Positions 50,222 through 59,273 of a stretch of DNA of 64,000 bases are shown here, piece by piece (position 1 is the first letter of the stretch; each line of letters begins with the position of its first letter). A program made the position numbers and the translations under genes. The notes below the pieces were generated by a model. The model had not been told where the DNA came from. It ran no database searches and saw only the letters and a program-made list of their open reading frames with translations. The DNA lies in contig NZ_CP120737.1 in assembly GCF_029581195.1 (NCBI RefSeq), forward strand, positions 5,991,001 to 6,055,000, in the 5' to 3' direction. This DNA comes from Solwaraspora sp. WMMD791 (GTDB taxonomy: Bacteria; Actinomycetota; Actinomycetes; Mycobacteriales; Micromonosporaceae).

Positions 50222-50629
50222 TCAGGCCTGCTTGGTCTCCCAGAAGATCTTCGCGATCTCGTCGATCTTCTGCAGCAACTCGTCGGCCTTGGCCGGGTCG
50301 ACCGAGGCCTTCGTCCCGCCACCGCCACCGGCGAGCTTGGTGGCCTCGTTGAACAGCTGGTGCAGCTGCGGGTACTTCTCGAAGTGCGGCGGCTTGAAGT
50401 AGTCGGTCCAGAGCACCCACAGGTGGTGCTTGACCAGCTCGGACCGTTGCTCCTTGATGATCAGGGCACGGGTACGGAACTCCGGGTCGGTGTTCGCCTG
50501 GTACTTCTCGGCGATCGCCTTGATCGATTCTGCTTCGATCCGGGCCTGCGCCGGGTCGTACACGCCACACGGCAGATCGCAGTGGGCGCTGACCACCGTG
50601 CGCGGAGTAAGAATGCGTGGAAGTCGCAT
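50222..50629 (-). CDS. sodN: Nickel-containing superoxide dismutase
   Basis: A 135-residue Ni-SOD. The nickel hook HCDLPCGVYDP starts after a 15-residue leader MRLPRILTPRTVVSA; cleavage before His1 leaves His1, Cys2 and Cys6 as nickel ligands. The four-helix-bundle rest (IIKEQRSELVKHHLWVLWTD, FNEATKLAGGGGG) matches the family. It removes superoxide in the cytoplasm. GGAGGG six bases upstream supports the ATG at 50629. The processing protease gene sodX is divergent, 113 bases away. Confidence 0.95.
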   Translation of the reverse strand: MRLPRILTPRTVVSAHCDLPCGVYDPAQARIEAESIKAIAEKYQANTDPEFRTRALIIKEQRSELVKHHLWVLWTDYFKPPHFEKYPQLHQLFNEATKLAGGGGGTKASVDPAKADELLQKIDEIAKIFWETKQA

Positions 50630-50680
50630 CAGGACCCTCCGTTGACTGGCCGGCGGCACGATCGCCGGCACGCGTAAGGT

Positions 50681-50695
50681 GGAGGAAGATCCTCC
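50681..50695. promoter_or_regulatory. GGAGGA-N3-TCCTCC palindrome in the sodN/sodX region
   Basis: A perfect six-base inverted repeat with AGA spacer, in the 113-base divergent promoter region of sodN and sodX. In Streptomyces nickel represses or activates sod genes through Nur; this palindrome does not resemble the Nur TTGCAA box, so the factor is unknown. Confidence 0.45.
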
Positions 50696-50742
50696 TTGCC
50701 GACCTTATCGCGCATCGGGCCCGCTGACCTGACGAGGTGCAA

Positions 50743-51060
50743 GTGCGTCCGCCTCTGTTCGCCGTGCTGGTGCACGGTCCATCGATGGCTCCCACGCTGC
50801 GTCACGGCGACGCACTGCTGATCCGCCGGGGTGGCCGGGCGGTCCGTCCGGGCGATGTGGTGGTCGCCACCTTTCGCGCCCGGCCCGGTCTGCTGGTGGT
50901 CAAGCGCGCCGTCCGGGCCTGCGACGGCGGCTGGTGGCTGCGTGGCGACAACGATCTCGTGACCGACGACTCGCGGGCGTACGGGGTGGCTGACGTGCAC
51001 GGACGGGCGGTGCTGCGTTACTGGCCGCGACCACGACCATTTTGTTACCGGCGGGTATGA
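50743..51060 (+). CDS. sodX: Ni-SOD maturation peptidase SodX (S26 family)
   Basis: A 105-residue S26 (LexA/signal-peptidase-like) protease: LVHGPSMAPTLRHGDALLIR gives the Ser nucleophile (GxSM) and VVKRAVRACDGGWWLRGDND the Lys (VVKR) of the Ser-Lys dyad. It has no membrane anchor, as expected of SodX, which trims the NiSOD leader in the cytoplasm so that His1 can bind nickel. GTG 50743 is chosen for its spacing from GAGG; GTG 50737 is possible. It lies next to sodN. Confidence 0.88.
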   Translation: MRPPLFAVLVHGPSMAPTLRHGDALLIRRGGRAVRPGDVVVATFRARPGLLVVKRAVRACDGGWWLRGDNDLVTDDSRAYGVADVHGRAVLRYWPRPRPFCYRRV

Positions 51061-51199
51061 CCTACTTGGCGGGAAACCGCCGCGTGGGACACTATGCTCG
51101 ACACGTAACCCGGGTGACCCCCGCAGCGCCTCGCCGGTCAACGCTGACCTCGCGCCGAGCCGGCGGCTCTTTCGCACGCTCAACGGCTCTGGAGTCACC

Positions 51200-52366
51200 A
51201 TGTCTACAGTGGCAATCTCTGATCCGGTCTTCGAACTGCACCGGGGCGGCAAGATGGCGATCACGCCGACCGTCGCACTGACCGACCGCGAAGATCTCTC
51301 CCTGGCGTACACCCCGGGTGTCGCCCGGGTCTGCGAGGCCATCGCCGCCGACCCGACGCTCGTCGACGACTACACCTGGGTGTCGCACACCGTCGCGGTG
51401 GTCACCGACGGCACCGCCGTGCTCGGCCTCGGCGACATCGGCCCGCGCGCCGCGATGCCCGTGATGGAGGGCAAGGCGGTGCTGTTCAAGCAGTTCGGCG
51501 ACGTCGACGCCGTGCCGATCTGCCTGGACACCCGCGACATCGACACCATCGTCGCCACCGTCACCGCACTGGCACCCTCCTTCGGCGGGATCAACCTGGA
51601 GGACATCAGCGCGCCCCGCTGTTTCGAGATCGAACGCCGCCTCGACGAGGCGCTGCCGATCCCGGTCTTCCACGACGACCAGCACGGCACCGCGATCGTG
51701 GTGCTCGCTGCCCTGCGCAACGCCGCCACGTTGCTCGGCCGCCGACTCGGTGACCTGCGGGTGGTGGTCAGCGGGGCCGGCGCGGCCGGCGTCGCGGTGA
51801 CGAAGATGCTGATCGCCGGGGGTGTCGACCCGGCGAAGACGGTGGTCTGCGACTCGCGGGGCATCATCCACAACGACCGGGCCGACCTCAACGGGGCCAA
51901 GGCCGAACTCGCCGCACTCACCGCCGCCTGCGCCGGTGGCATCGCCGACGCGCTGGTCGGCGCCGACGTGCTGATCGGCCTCTCCGGGGGCCAGATCGAG
52001 GAGTCGGCCGTCGCCGGTATGGCACCCGGCGGCATCATCTTCGCGCTGGCCAACCCGACGCCGGAGGTGCATCCGGAGATCGCCCACCGGTACGCCGCCC
52101 TGGTGGCCACCGGCCGCAGCGACTTCCCGAACCAGATCAACAACGTGCTCGCCTTCCCCGGGGTGTTCCGGGGCGCGTTGGAGGTTGGCGCCACCCGGAT
52201 CACCGAGGGCATGAAGGTCGCCGCGGCCGACGCCATCGCGGCCGTGGTCGCCGACCTGCTGCAGCCGGAGGCGTTCGTGCCGTCCGCGCTGGACCCCCGG
52301 GTCGCACCGGCGGTCGCCGCGGCGGTGGCCGCCGCCGCCCGCCGCGACGGTGTCGCCCGCCGCTGA
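51200..52366 (+). CDS. NAD-dependent malic enzyme
   Basis: A 388-residue short-type malic enzyme (no phosphotransacetylase fusion). It opens VAISDPVFELHRGGKMAITP, then LSLAYTPGVARVCEAIA (catalytic Tyr), GLGDIGPRAAMPVMEGKAVL (Lys), PIPVFHDDQHGTAIVVLAAL (metal Asp), and a Rossmann domain VVVSGAGAAGVAVTKMLIAG. It decarboxylates malate to pyruvate with reduction of NAD(P)+. It stands alone after sodX; the ATG at 51200 has no strong ribosome site. Confidence 0.92.
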   Translation: MSTVAISDPVFELHRGGKMAITPTVALTDREDLSLAYTPGVARVCEAIAADPTLVDDYTWVSHTVAVVTDGTAVLGLGDIGPRAAMPVMEGKAVLFKQFGDVDAVPICLDTRDIDTIVATVTALAPSFGGINLEDISAPRCFEIERRLDEALPIPVFHDDQHGTAIVVLAALRNAATLLGRRLGDLRVVVSGAGAAGVAVTKMLIAGGVDPAKTVVCDSRGIIHNDRADLNGAKAELAALTAACAGGIADALVGADVLIGLSGGQIEESAVAGMAPGGIIFALANPTPEVHPEIAHRYAALVATGRSDFPNQINNVLAFPGVFRGALEVGATRITEGMKVAAADAIAAVVADLLQPEAFVPSALDPRVAPAVAAAVAAAARRDGVARR

Positions 52367-52438
52367 CACGGCACAGCGGGCCGCCAGGGCCCGGCCGGCA
52401 CGACACGCCGACCGGGCCCGGCCGAGCTTCGCGCCCGG

Positions 52439-53383
52439 TCAGCCGCCGAGCAGTCGACCGACCGTGCGCAGCAGGTCGGCGTAGAACGTGCCGCCGAGCT
52501 CCCGGAACACGCCGAACGGCTGGCCGGGATCGCCGAAGAAGGGCCGCAGCGTCCAGGCGAGCTGGGTGCCGACGAACCCGAAGAGCAGGATCCAGATGTA
52601 GAGCAGGCTCATGCTGGCCGGCCGCTGGCCGGCCGGACCGGGCGGTCGACCGTAGTGCGCCGGCGGGCCGACGTACAGCGGGGGGCGGTCCGGCATGCCG
52701 TTCACCGCCGGCACCGCTGGCGCTGCTACCACCTGCGTCGGCGCGGTCGCCGGCGTGGACCCAGCCGGTACGGCCACCGCCTGCGGCACGGCCTGCGCAG
52801 GTACGGCCGCTGGCGGTGCCGCCGCCCGTGCCGGTGCCGGTGCCGCCGCCGGTGCCAGCCGCTGCTGATGGTCGTTGAGCGCCTGCATGCCGGAGACCAG
52901 GAACCGTAACCCGACGACGGCACAGAGCAGCAGAATGGCAACGTTGAGCAGCTTGTAGAACTCGTAGCTCTGGGCGGTCACCAGGAAGAAGAGACTGACC
53001 GGTGCGAACGCCAGGGTCAGCGCGGCGGTCACGGTGATCGACACCAGGATCAGCGCGACCGCCTGGAGCATCGACAGCCGGGCACCGAAGACCAGGTTGA
53101 ACAGGTACAGGGTGGGCAGGCAGATGGCCAGCGTCACCAGAAAGAGCAACGGCAGCTTGACCAGTGAGGAGAGGATCTGCTGCCAGCCGTACGAGGCACC
53201 GAGCACGGCTCCGTAGAGCGCCAGGCTCAACGCGGAGCTGACGACCATCTGGCGGACCAGCGGCCGCAGCTCCTGCTCGTCGACGATCTGCTGCCAGACG
53301 CCGTCCCGATCGCGCAGGATGCGCTCGATCACGAGCTGCTTCGTCGCAGCGGCGGGCTCGCCGCCGGGGTGAGTGGTCGACAC
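52439..53383 (-). CDS. Multi-pass membrane protein with Ala/Pro linker (YIP1-like)
   Basis: A 314-residue protein with five hydrophobic helices in residues 45-180 (MVVSSALSLALYGAVLGASY, LLFLVTLAICLPTLYLFNLV, LFFLVTAQSYEFYKLLNVAI), a 60-residue Ala/Pro/Val linker, and one more helix near 270-290 (MSLLYIWILLFGFVGTQLAW). This resembles YIP1-type membrane proteins of unknown role. The GTG at 53383 lies six bases after TACGGT, so it is probably leaderless. It follows the malic enzyme convergently. Confidence 0.7.
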   Translation of the reverse strand: MSTTHPGGEPAAATKQLVIERILRDRDGVWQQIVDEQELRPLVRQMVVSSALSLALYGAVLGASYGWQQILSSLVKLPLLFLVTLAICLPTLYLFNLVFGARLSMLQAVALILVSITVTAALTLAFAPVSLFFLVTAQSYEFYKLLNVAILLLCAVVGLRFLVSGMQALNDHQQRLAPAAAPAPARAAAPPAAVPAQAVPQAVAVPAGSTPATAPTQVVAAPAVPAVNGMPDRPPLYVGPPAHYGRPPGPAGQRPASMSLLYIWILLFGFVGTQLAWTLRPFFGDPGQPFGVFRELGGTFYADLLRTVGRLLGG

Positions 53384-53465
53384 GGCTGCACCGTACCGGC
53401 TGGCGCGGCAGTGCACCGCCCCGTACGGGTTCCCACACCGATGTGGACACGCCTAGTCTGTCGGC

Positions 53466-53774
53466 ATGAACCGCCCTGACCTGCGTGCCTCGGACGCGGA
53501 CCGCGAGCGGGTCGTGCGCAGCCTGGAGCGGCACACCTCGGCCGGCCGGCTGAGCCTCGACGAGCACGCCGACCGGGTGGAGCGGACCATGCACGCCCGG
53601 ACGCACGGCGAACTGGCCGCCGTCCTGGCGGACCTTCCGGCCGAGCCGGACGGATCAGAGGCGGAGCCGGCCGGATCCGGGCAGACCGGGTCGGAACCGC
53701 ACCAGTTGCTGGTGGCGTTCCTGGTCGCCGGGCTCGCGCTGGTCGTGCTCACCGCACTCCTGGGGCTGCGCTGA
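53466..53774 (+). CDS. DUF1707 domain small membrane protein
   Basis: A 102-residue protein with the SHOCT-like DUF1707 motif: DLRASDADRERVVRSLERHT, SAGRLSLDEHADRVERTMHA and RTHGELAAVLADLP. One transmembrane helix follows (LVAFLVAGLALVVLTALLGL). DUF1707 proteins are small actinobacterial membrane proteins of unknown role. TAGTCT then six bases before the ATG indicate a leaderless transcript. Confidence 0.85.
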   Translation: MNRPDLRASDADRERVVRSLERHTSAGRLSLDEHADRVERTMHARTHGELAAVLADLPAEPDGSEAEPAGSGQTGSEPHQLLVAFLVAGLALVVLTALLGLR

Positions 53775-53797
53775 GCAGGACTGCTAGCGTGCGGTGC

Positions 53798-54751
53798 ATG
53801 CGCGCCGTCTACGCCTCGACCATCGACGTCGACGATCCGCTTGCCGCGCTGCGCGTCGGTGAGCTGCCCGAACCGGACCTGCCCGGCCCGGACTGGGCGA
53901 TGGTCGAGGTCCGGGCCAGCTCGCTGAACCACCACGACCTGTGGTCACTGCGCGGGGTCGGGCTGCCCGCCGACCGGCTGCCGATGATCCTCGGCTGCGA
54001 CGCCGCCGGGGTAGACGCCGCCGGCAACGACGTCGTCGTCTACCCGGTGGTGCCCGACCCGGCGGATCCGCGCGGCATGTCGATCCTGTCCGAACGCTAT
54101 CCGGGCACGTTCGCCGACCGGGTCGCGGTGCCGCGTTCGCACCTCGTTGCGAAACCCGCCGGGCTCACCTTCGCCGAGGCGGCCTGCCTGCCCACCGCCT
54201 GGCTGACCGCGTACCGGATGTTGACCACCCGGGGCCGGCTCGACCAGGCCGGGTCGGTGCTGGTCCAGGGCGCGGGCGGGGGAGTCGCGACGGCGGCCGT
54301 CGTGCTCGCCGTCGCCCTGGGCAAGCGGGTCTACGCGACCAGCCGGGACGCGGCGAAGCGGGAGCGGGTCGCCACGCTGGGCGCCACCGCGCTGGCGCCC
54401 GGTGCCCGGCTGCCCGAACGGGTCGATGTGGTGATCGAGACCGTCGGCGCGGCCACCTTCGACCACTCGTTGAAATCCGCCGCACCGGGGGCCCGGATCG
54501 TCGTCTCCGGTGCCACCAGCGGCCACCTGCCCGCCGTCGACCTGCGCCGGGTCTTCGCGATGCAGCTGGAGATCCTCGGCACCTCGATGGGCACCGCCGA
54601 CGAACTGCGCGAGCTGCTGCAGCTGTGCGACACGCGCGGTATCCGGCCGGTCGTCGACACCGTGTACGGCTTCGGCGAGGCCCGGGCGGCCTTCGCCCGG
54701 CTGCACAGTGGGGACACCTTCGGCAAACTGGTCCTGGACCATCAGCGCTAG
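53798..54751 (+). CDS. Zinc-free MDR/quinone-oxidoreductase family dehydrogenase
   Basis: A 317-residue medium-chain reductase: LAALRVGELPEPDLPGPDWA, SLNHHDLWSLRGVGLPADRL, MILGCDAAGVD, and a Rossmann fold with VLVQGAGGGVATAAVVLAVA. The catalytic zinc ligands of alcohol dehydrogenase are absent, so it should use NADPH to reduce an enone or quinone. ATG 53798 is preferred to GTG 53789 because TAGCGT lies seven bases before the ATG (leaderless). Its TAG stop overlaps the convergent hydrolase stop in CTAG. Confidence 0.87.
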   Translation: MRAVYASTIDVDDPLAALRVGELPEPDLPGPDWAMVEVRASSLNHHDLWSLRGVGLPADRLPMILGCDAAGVDAAGNDVVVYPVVPDPADPRGMSILSERYPGTFADRVAVPRSHLVAKPAGLTFAEAACLPTAWLTAYRMLTTRGRLDQAGSVLVQGAGGGVATAAVVLAVALGKRVYATSRDAAKRERVATLGATALAPGARLPERVDVVIETVGAATFDHSLKSAAPGARIVVSGATSGHLPAVDLRRVFAMQLEILGTSMGTADELRELLQLCDTRGIRPVVDTVYGFGEARAAFARLHSGDTFGKLVLDHQR

Positions 54752-55668
54752 AGCTGGTCGTCGAAGACCGCCACCCCCGCCGGAGGTGCCTCGGTCAGCC
54801 GCTCCCGGGCGGCACCGTCGCCGTACAGGGTCCAGCGCAGGAAGTCCGTACTGGTGGCGATCACCACGTCGTAGGCCGGGTTGCCGGGCCGCAGCAGAGA
54901 CTGCCCGTGGTCGCCGTCGGGCAGACTGAGCATCGCCTTCGGCCAGGGCACCCGGTCGTACGCCGCCTTGCCTGACGCGTACGACACCACCTCGTCGAGT
55001 TCGCCGTGGATGAACAGCTGCGGGGCGGCGGCACCGCTGAACGCCGTACCGACCCCGAGGGCGCTGCCGGCCAGCACGACACCGGCGTCCAGCCGCTCGT
55101 CACGGGCTGCGGTGAACAGCCCGACGGTGGTGATCCCGCCGGCCGAGTGCCCGGCGGCGGCGACCCGTTCGACGTCGAGCCGGCCGGCGAACTCGTCGCC
55201 GTCGCGCCCGTCGAGCGCCAGCAGCTCGTCGAGGACGTGTGAAGCGTCCGCCGGCTGGTTCAGCACGTCCAGCGCGTTGCCACCGGAGCCGCCCTGACTG
55301 GTGAACGGGTAGGTGGGGGCGGCGACGACGAACCCGGCCGCCGCCCACTGCGCCAGCACCGCCTGGTAGTCCGCCGGCTCGCCGCCCAGGCCGTGGCTGA
55401 ACAGCACCACCGGGAACGGGCCGGCGTCGTCGGCCGGGTACCAGACGGTCACCGGCAACGGCCGGTCACCACGGGCGAGGTCGAGGGTGCGGGTCGCGAC
55501 GTCGAGCTGACCGGCCGGTGCCGCCCGGCCGGGGGCCGGGGTGGGCGGCACCGACGCCGGCGTGTTGAACACCGGCGGCGGCGTGGGTGCGGACCCGCAG
55601 CCGGCCAGCAGGGCACCGACCAGACCGGCGGTGAGCAGGCCGGCCACCGCCGGACGACGAACACGCAT
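54748..55668 (-). CDS. Secreted lipoprotein alpha/beta-hydrolase (chlorophyllase-like)
   Basis: A 306-residue exported hydrolase. The lipoprotein signal ends LLAGCGSAP (Cys near residue 24). The core has VVLFSHGLGGEPADYQAVLA, the nucleophile VAAAGHSAGGITTVGLFTAA (Ser in GHSAG), HGELDEVVSY (acid) and GDHGQSLLRP (His), matching the chlorophyllase/platelet-activating-factor-acetylhydrolase-like family. Substrate unknown. It is convergent with the dehydrogenase gene, sharing the CTAG stop, and is divergent from the small membrane protein at 55762. Confidence 0.85.
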   Translation of the reverse strand: MRVRRPAVAGLLTAGLVGALLAGCGSAPTPPPVFNTPASVPPTPAPGRAAPAGQLDVATRTLDLARGDRPLPVTVWYPADDAGPFPVVLFSHGLGGEPADYQAVLAQWAAAGFVVAAPTYPFTSQGGSGGNALDVLNQPADASHVLDELLALDGRDGDEFAGRLDVERVAAAGHSAGGITTVGLFTAARDERLDAGVVLAGSALGVGTAFSGAAAPQLFIHGELDEVVSYASGKAAYDRVPWPKAMLSLPDGDHGQSLLRPGNPAYDVVIATSTDFLRWTLYGDGAARERLTEAPPAGVAVFDDQL

Positions 55669-55761
55669 CAGACGATTGTTACCGCGCGGCAGCCAGGTCG
55701 ACCACCCGGACGCGTCGGTCGGTCGTGGCGGCACTTGCCCGATTTCGCTAGGGTCGTCGTC

Positions 55762-55926
55762 ATGTCTGACGAGTACGTCGATCCGAGCGGCAACACCGAG
55801 GCCTTCCGGGCCTTCCAGACGACCCCGCCGCCGGCCGCCGACCAGCCGTCCCGGCTGCCGTTGATCATCGGTATCGCCGTCGCCGTGGCGGTCGTCGTCG
55901 CGATCGCCGTCTGGCTGCTGGTCTGA
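55762..55926 (+). CDS. 54-residue single-pass membrane protein
   Basis: A tiny protein, MSDEYVDPSGNTEAFRAFQT, followed by a Pro/Ala linker and one transmembrane helix LIIGIAVAVAVVVAIAVWLL ending V. TAGGGT seven bases before the ATG suggests leaderless expression. It is conserved in style with many small actinobacterial membrane proteins; no function known. Confidence 0.7.
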   Translation: MSDEYVDPSGNTEAFRAFQTTPPPAADQPSRLPLIIGIAVAVAVVVAIAVWLLV

Positions 55927-56002
55927 CCGCGTCAGCTGCTGGTCCGACCGCGTCAGCTGCTGGTCCGACCGACCGCCACCGGTCGGCTGAGCTGCCCGAC
56001 GC

Positions 56003-57133
56003 TCAGCGGTCGGCCAGCACCGCCCGGGTCTGACTGGCGATCTCGAGCTCCTCGTTGGTGGGGACCACCCACACTCCGACCGGCATACCGTCCGGGGAGA
56101 TCCGCCGTTCGCCACCACCACCTCCACCGTTGCGGTCCGGGTCGACTTGGATGCCGAGCCCGTCGAGCCCGGTGAGCGCCGCCGCCCGGACTCCGGCGGC
56201 GTTCTCGCCGACCCCGGCGGTGAAGGTGACCGCGTCGACCCGGCCGAGCAGCGCGTAGTAGCCGCCGACGTAGAACCGGATCCGGGCGCAGTACATGTCG
56301 ACGGCGAGCCGGGCACCCGGATCCCCGGCGTCGCGGCGGCGCAGCACCTCGCGCATGTCCCCGGCCCCGGCGAGGCCGACCAGCCCGCTGCGTTGATTGA
56401 GCAGCCGGTCGACGTCGGCCGTGGACCAGCCGGCGACCCGTTCCAGATGGAACACCACCGCCGGGTCGAGGTCGCCGCTGCGGCTGCCCATCACCAGGCC
56501 CTCCAACGGGGACAGCCCCATCGACGTGGCCACGCTGCGCCCGCCGGCCACCGCGCAGGCGCTGGCACCGTTGCCCAGGTGCAGGGTGATCACCCGGACC
56601 TCGGCCGGATCCCGGCCGAGCAGAGCGGCGGTACGGCGGGACACGTACGCGTGGGAGGTGCCGTGGAACCCGTACCGGCGGATGCCGTACCGCTGCGCGG
56701 TGTCGGTGTCGATCGCGTAGCTGGCCTGTTCCGGCGGCAGCGTGCGGTGGAAGGCGGTGTCGAAGACCGCGACCTGCGGTACGCCCGGCAGCAGCCGGCG
56801 GGCCTGGGCGATGCCGGTCAGGTTCGCCGGGTTGTGCAGCGGGGCCAGCGGCACCAGCCGCTCGATCTCGTCGACCACCTGGTCGGTGATCAGCGTCGGT
56901 TCGGCGAACCGGACGCCGCCGTGCACCACCCGGTGCCCGACCCCGGCGAGCCCGGTCAGGTCGAGCCGCTGCGCCATCGTCCGTAACGCCTCGGCATGGT
57001 CGGCCGGCCCGCCGCCGGCCTCGCCGATCCGTTCGACGACGCCCTTGTCGACCACCTGCTCGCCGTCGAAGAGCTGGTATTTCAGCGACGACGAGCCGCA
57101 GTTGAGGACCAGGATTCGTGCGGGGCCGCTCAC
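56003..57133 (-). CDS. ackA: Acetate kinase
   Basis: A 376-residue acetokinase that makes ATP and acetate from acetyl phosphate, or the reverse. Signatures: ILVLNCGSSSLKYQLFDG (phosphate 1), GHRVVHGGVRF, VFDTAFHRTLPPEQASYAID, YGIRRYGFHGTSHAYVSRR and VITLHLGNGASACAVAGGRS. The GTG at 57133 overlaps the pta stop (GTGA), so it is translated after Pta. A Gly-rich insert (NGGGGGG) near residue 345 is unusual but lies in a surface loop. Confidence 0.95.
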   Translation of the reverse strand: MSGPARILVLNCGSSSLKYQLFDGEQVVDKGVVERIGEAGGGPADHAEALRTMAQRLDLTGLAGVGHRVVHGGVRFAEPTLITDQVVDEIERLVPLAPLHNPANLTGIAQARRLLPGVPQVAVFDTAFHRTLPPEQASYAIDTDTAQRYGIRRYGFHGTSHAYVSRRTAALLGRDPAEVRVITLHLGNGASACAVAGGRSVATSMGLSPLEGLVMGSRSGDLDPAVVFHLERVAGWSTADVDRLLNQRSGLVGLAGAGDMREVLRRRDAGDPGARLAVDMYCARIRFYVGGYYALLGRVDAVTFTAGVGENAAGVRAAALTGLDGLGIQVDPDRNGGGGGGERRISPDGMPVGVWVVPTNEELEIASQTRAVLADR

Positions 57134-59193
57134 TGCGCGGCGGCCTGGATCGCGGTGATCGCCACGGTGTTGACGATATCGGCCACGGTGGCGCCGCGGG
57201 ACAGATCGTTGACCGGCCGCCGCAGACCCTGCATGACCGGGCCGACCGCGACCGCGCCGGCCGAGCGCTGCACCGCCTTGTAGGTGTTGTTGCCGGTGTT
57301 CAGGTCGGGGAAGACGAAGACGGTGGCCCGGCCGGCGACCTCGCTGCCGGGCAGTTTGGTGGCGGCGACCGTCGGGTCGATCGCCGCGTCGTACTGGATC
57401 GGACCCTCCACCAGCAGGTCCGGGCACCGTTTGCGGACCAGGTCGGTGGCGGCGGCCACCTTACGGACGTCGTCGCCGCTGCCGGAGGTGCCGGTGGAGT
57501 AGGACAGCATCGCCACCCTCGGCTCGATGCCGAACCGGGCGGCGGTCTGCGCCGAGCTGACCGCGATGTCGGCCAGTTGCGCGGCGTCCGGGTCCGGGTT
57601 GACCGCGCAGTCGCCGTAGACCAGCACCCGGTCGGCGAGCAGCATGAAGAAGACGCTGGAGGCGACCGAGACCTCCGGCAGCGTCTTGATGATCTCGAAC
57701 GCGGGCCGGATCGTGGCGGCGGTGGTGTGGGTCGCCCCGGAGACCATGCCGTCGGCGTGGCCGGTGTGCACCATCATGGTGCCGAAGTAGTTGACGTCGC
57801 CGATCACGTCGTGTGCCAGCTCCAGGGTGACCCCCTTGTGCCGACGCAGCTGCGCGTACCGGGCGGCGAAGTCGTCGCGCCACGGGCTGGTCGCCGGGTC
57901 CACCACCCGCGCCGCGTCGACCTGTACGCCGAGCTCGCGGGCCCGCCGGGCGATGTCGTCGGCGTTGCCGAGCAGGGTCAGGTCGGCGACGCCCCGGCGC
58001 AGCAGGATCTCGGTGGCCCGCAGAATCCGTTCGTCGGTCCCCTCCGGCAGCACCAGCCGGCGCCGGTCGGCGCGGGCCCGGTCGATCAGCGCGTACTCGA
58101 ACATCATCGGGGTGACCCGGGCAGAGCGGGTCACGTCGAGCCGCCGGGCCAGCTCGGCGCTGTCCACGCTGGACTCGAAGGCGCCGAGCGCGGCCTCGAC
58201 CTTGCGCGGGTTCGCGGCGCTGGGCCGCGCCGAGATCCGCCCGGCGGCGGCGACCGCGTGGAAGCTGTCCGCCGGCACCGACAGCACGGCCAGGTTCGTG
58301 CCGAGCCGCTCCACCAGCCGCATCGCCCGCGGGTCCGGCTGCTCACCGAGGGTCAGCGCGATCCCGGCCAGGGAGACCAGCCCGGCCGCGTGCGCCGCGC
58401 TGACCGCGACCAGCAGATCCGCCCGGTCCCCGGGGGTGATCACCAGGGCCCCCTCGACGAGATGATCGAGCAGCACCGGCACGTGCGCCGCGCCGACCAC
58501 GAAGTCCAGCACGTCGCGGCTGGTCGCGGTCTCGTCGCCGGCCAGCACGCTGGCGTCGAGCGCGGCGGCGACCTCGGCCACCGTCGGCGCCGACACCGCC
58601 GGGACCTCCGGGATGACGTACGTCGGCACCGGCAACGCCGGCGCGCTCACCTCGGCACCGACCCGGTTGGCGATCACCGCCAGCACCGTCGTGCCGAGCT
58701 CGGTCAACGAGTGGTAGGCGCTGCGTACCGCGCCGGCGACCTCGGCACCGTCGCGACGGATGCCGTCCACGACGGCCACCACCACGCTGCCGAACTCGGT
58801 CGCCAGCCGTGCGTTGAAGGCCAGCTCGCGGGGGAGTCCACCGTTGTCACCGGTGTCGTCGAAGTCGCTGCCGACCACCAGCACCGCCGCGCAGCGCCGC
58901 TCCAGCTCCCGGTAGCGGCCGACGATCCGGGAGATCAGCTCCTCGCGGCGGCCGTCGGCGACCAGCCCGGCGGCCTCGGCGTAGCTGGCCCCGTAGAGCT
59001 GCTCGTCGGGCAGGTCGATGCGGTACCGCTCGCGCAGCAGGCTCAGCGTCGCGTCCGGGCCGTCCCCGGCGACCAGCGGACGGAACACCCCGATCCGCTC
59101 GACCCGACGGGACAACAGCTCGGCCAGGCCGAGCGCGACGGTGGACTTGCCACCACCGGGGCCGAGACCGGCCACGTAGACACTTCGCGCCAC
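57130..59193 (-). CDS. pta: Phosphate acetyltransferase, long three-domain form
   Basis: A 687-residue Pta that interconverts acetyl-CoA and acetyl phosphate. The N-terminal P-loop-like domain shows GLGPGGGKSTVALGLAELLS, the middle DRTGG domain lies about 210-330, and the C-terminal catalytic domain (about 365-685) has VLPEGTDERILRATEILLRR, GMVSGATHTTAATIRPAFEI and PDLNTGNNTYKAVQRSAGAV. GTG 59193 is preferred because TACGTT lies six bases upstream, leaderless style. It is followed by ackA in a GTGA overlap, forming the acetate switch operon. Confidence 0.94.
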   Translation of the reverse strand: MARSVYVAGLGPGGGKSTVALGLAELLSRRVERIGVFRPLVAGDGPDATLSLLRERYRIDLPDEQLYGASYAEAAGLVADGRREELISRIVGRYRELERRCAAVLVVGSDFDDTGDNGGLPRELAFNARLATEFGSVVVAVVDGIRRDGAEVAGAVRSAYHSLTELGTTVLAVIANRVGAEVSAPALPVPTYVIPEVPAVSAPTVAEVAAALDASVLAGDETATSRDVLDFVVGAAHVPVLLDHLVEGALVITPGDRADLLVAVSAAHAAGLVSLAGIALTLGEQPDPRAMRLVERLGTNLAVLSVPADSFHAVAAAGRISARPSAANPRKVEAALGAFESSVDSAELARRLDVTRSARVTPMMFEYALIDRARADRRRLVLPEGTDERILRATEILLRRGVADLTLLGNADDIARRARELGVQVDAARVVDPATSPWRDDFAARYAQLRRHKGVTLELAHDVIGDVNYFGTMMVHTGHADGMVSGATHTTAATIRPAFEIIKTLPEVSVASSVFFMLLADRVLVYGDCAVNPDPDAAQLADIAVSSAQTAARFGIEPRVAMLSYSTGTSGSGDDVRKVAAATDLVRKRCPDLLVEGPIQYDAAIDPTVAATKLPGSEVAGRATVFVFPDLNTGNNTYKAVQRSAGAVAVGPVMQGLRRPVNDLSRGATVADIVNTVAITAIQAAAQ

Positions 59194-59273
59194 CGCCCCA
59201 ACGTACAAGGCGGAGACGGTCGGAGTCTGGTGACCTTGGTCCCGGCCCGGGTGGGACCACCGTCAGATGCCGA

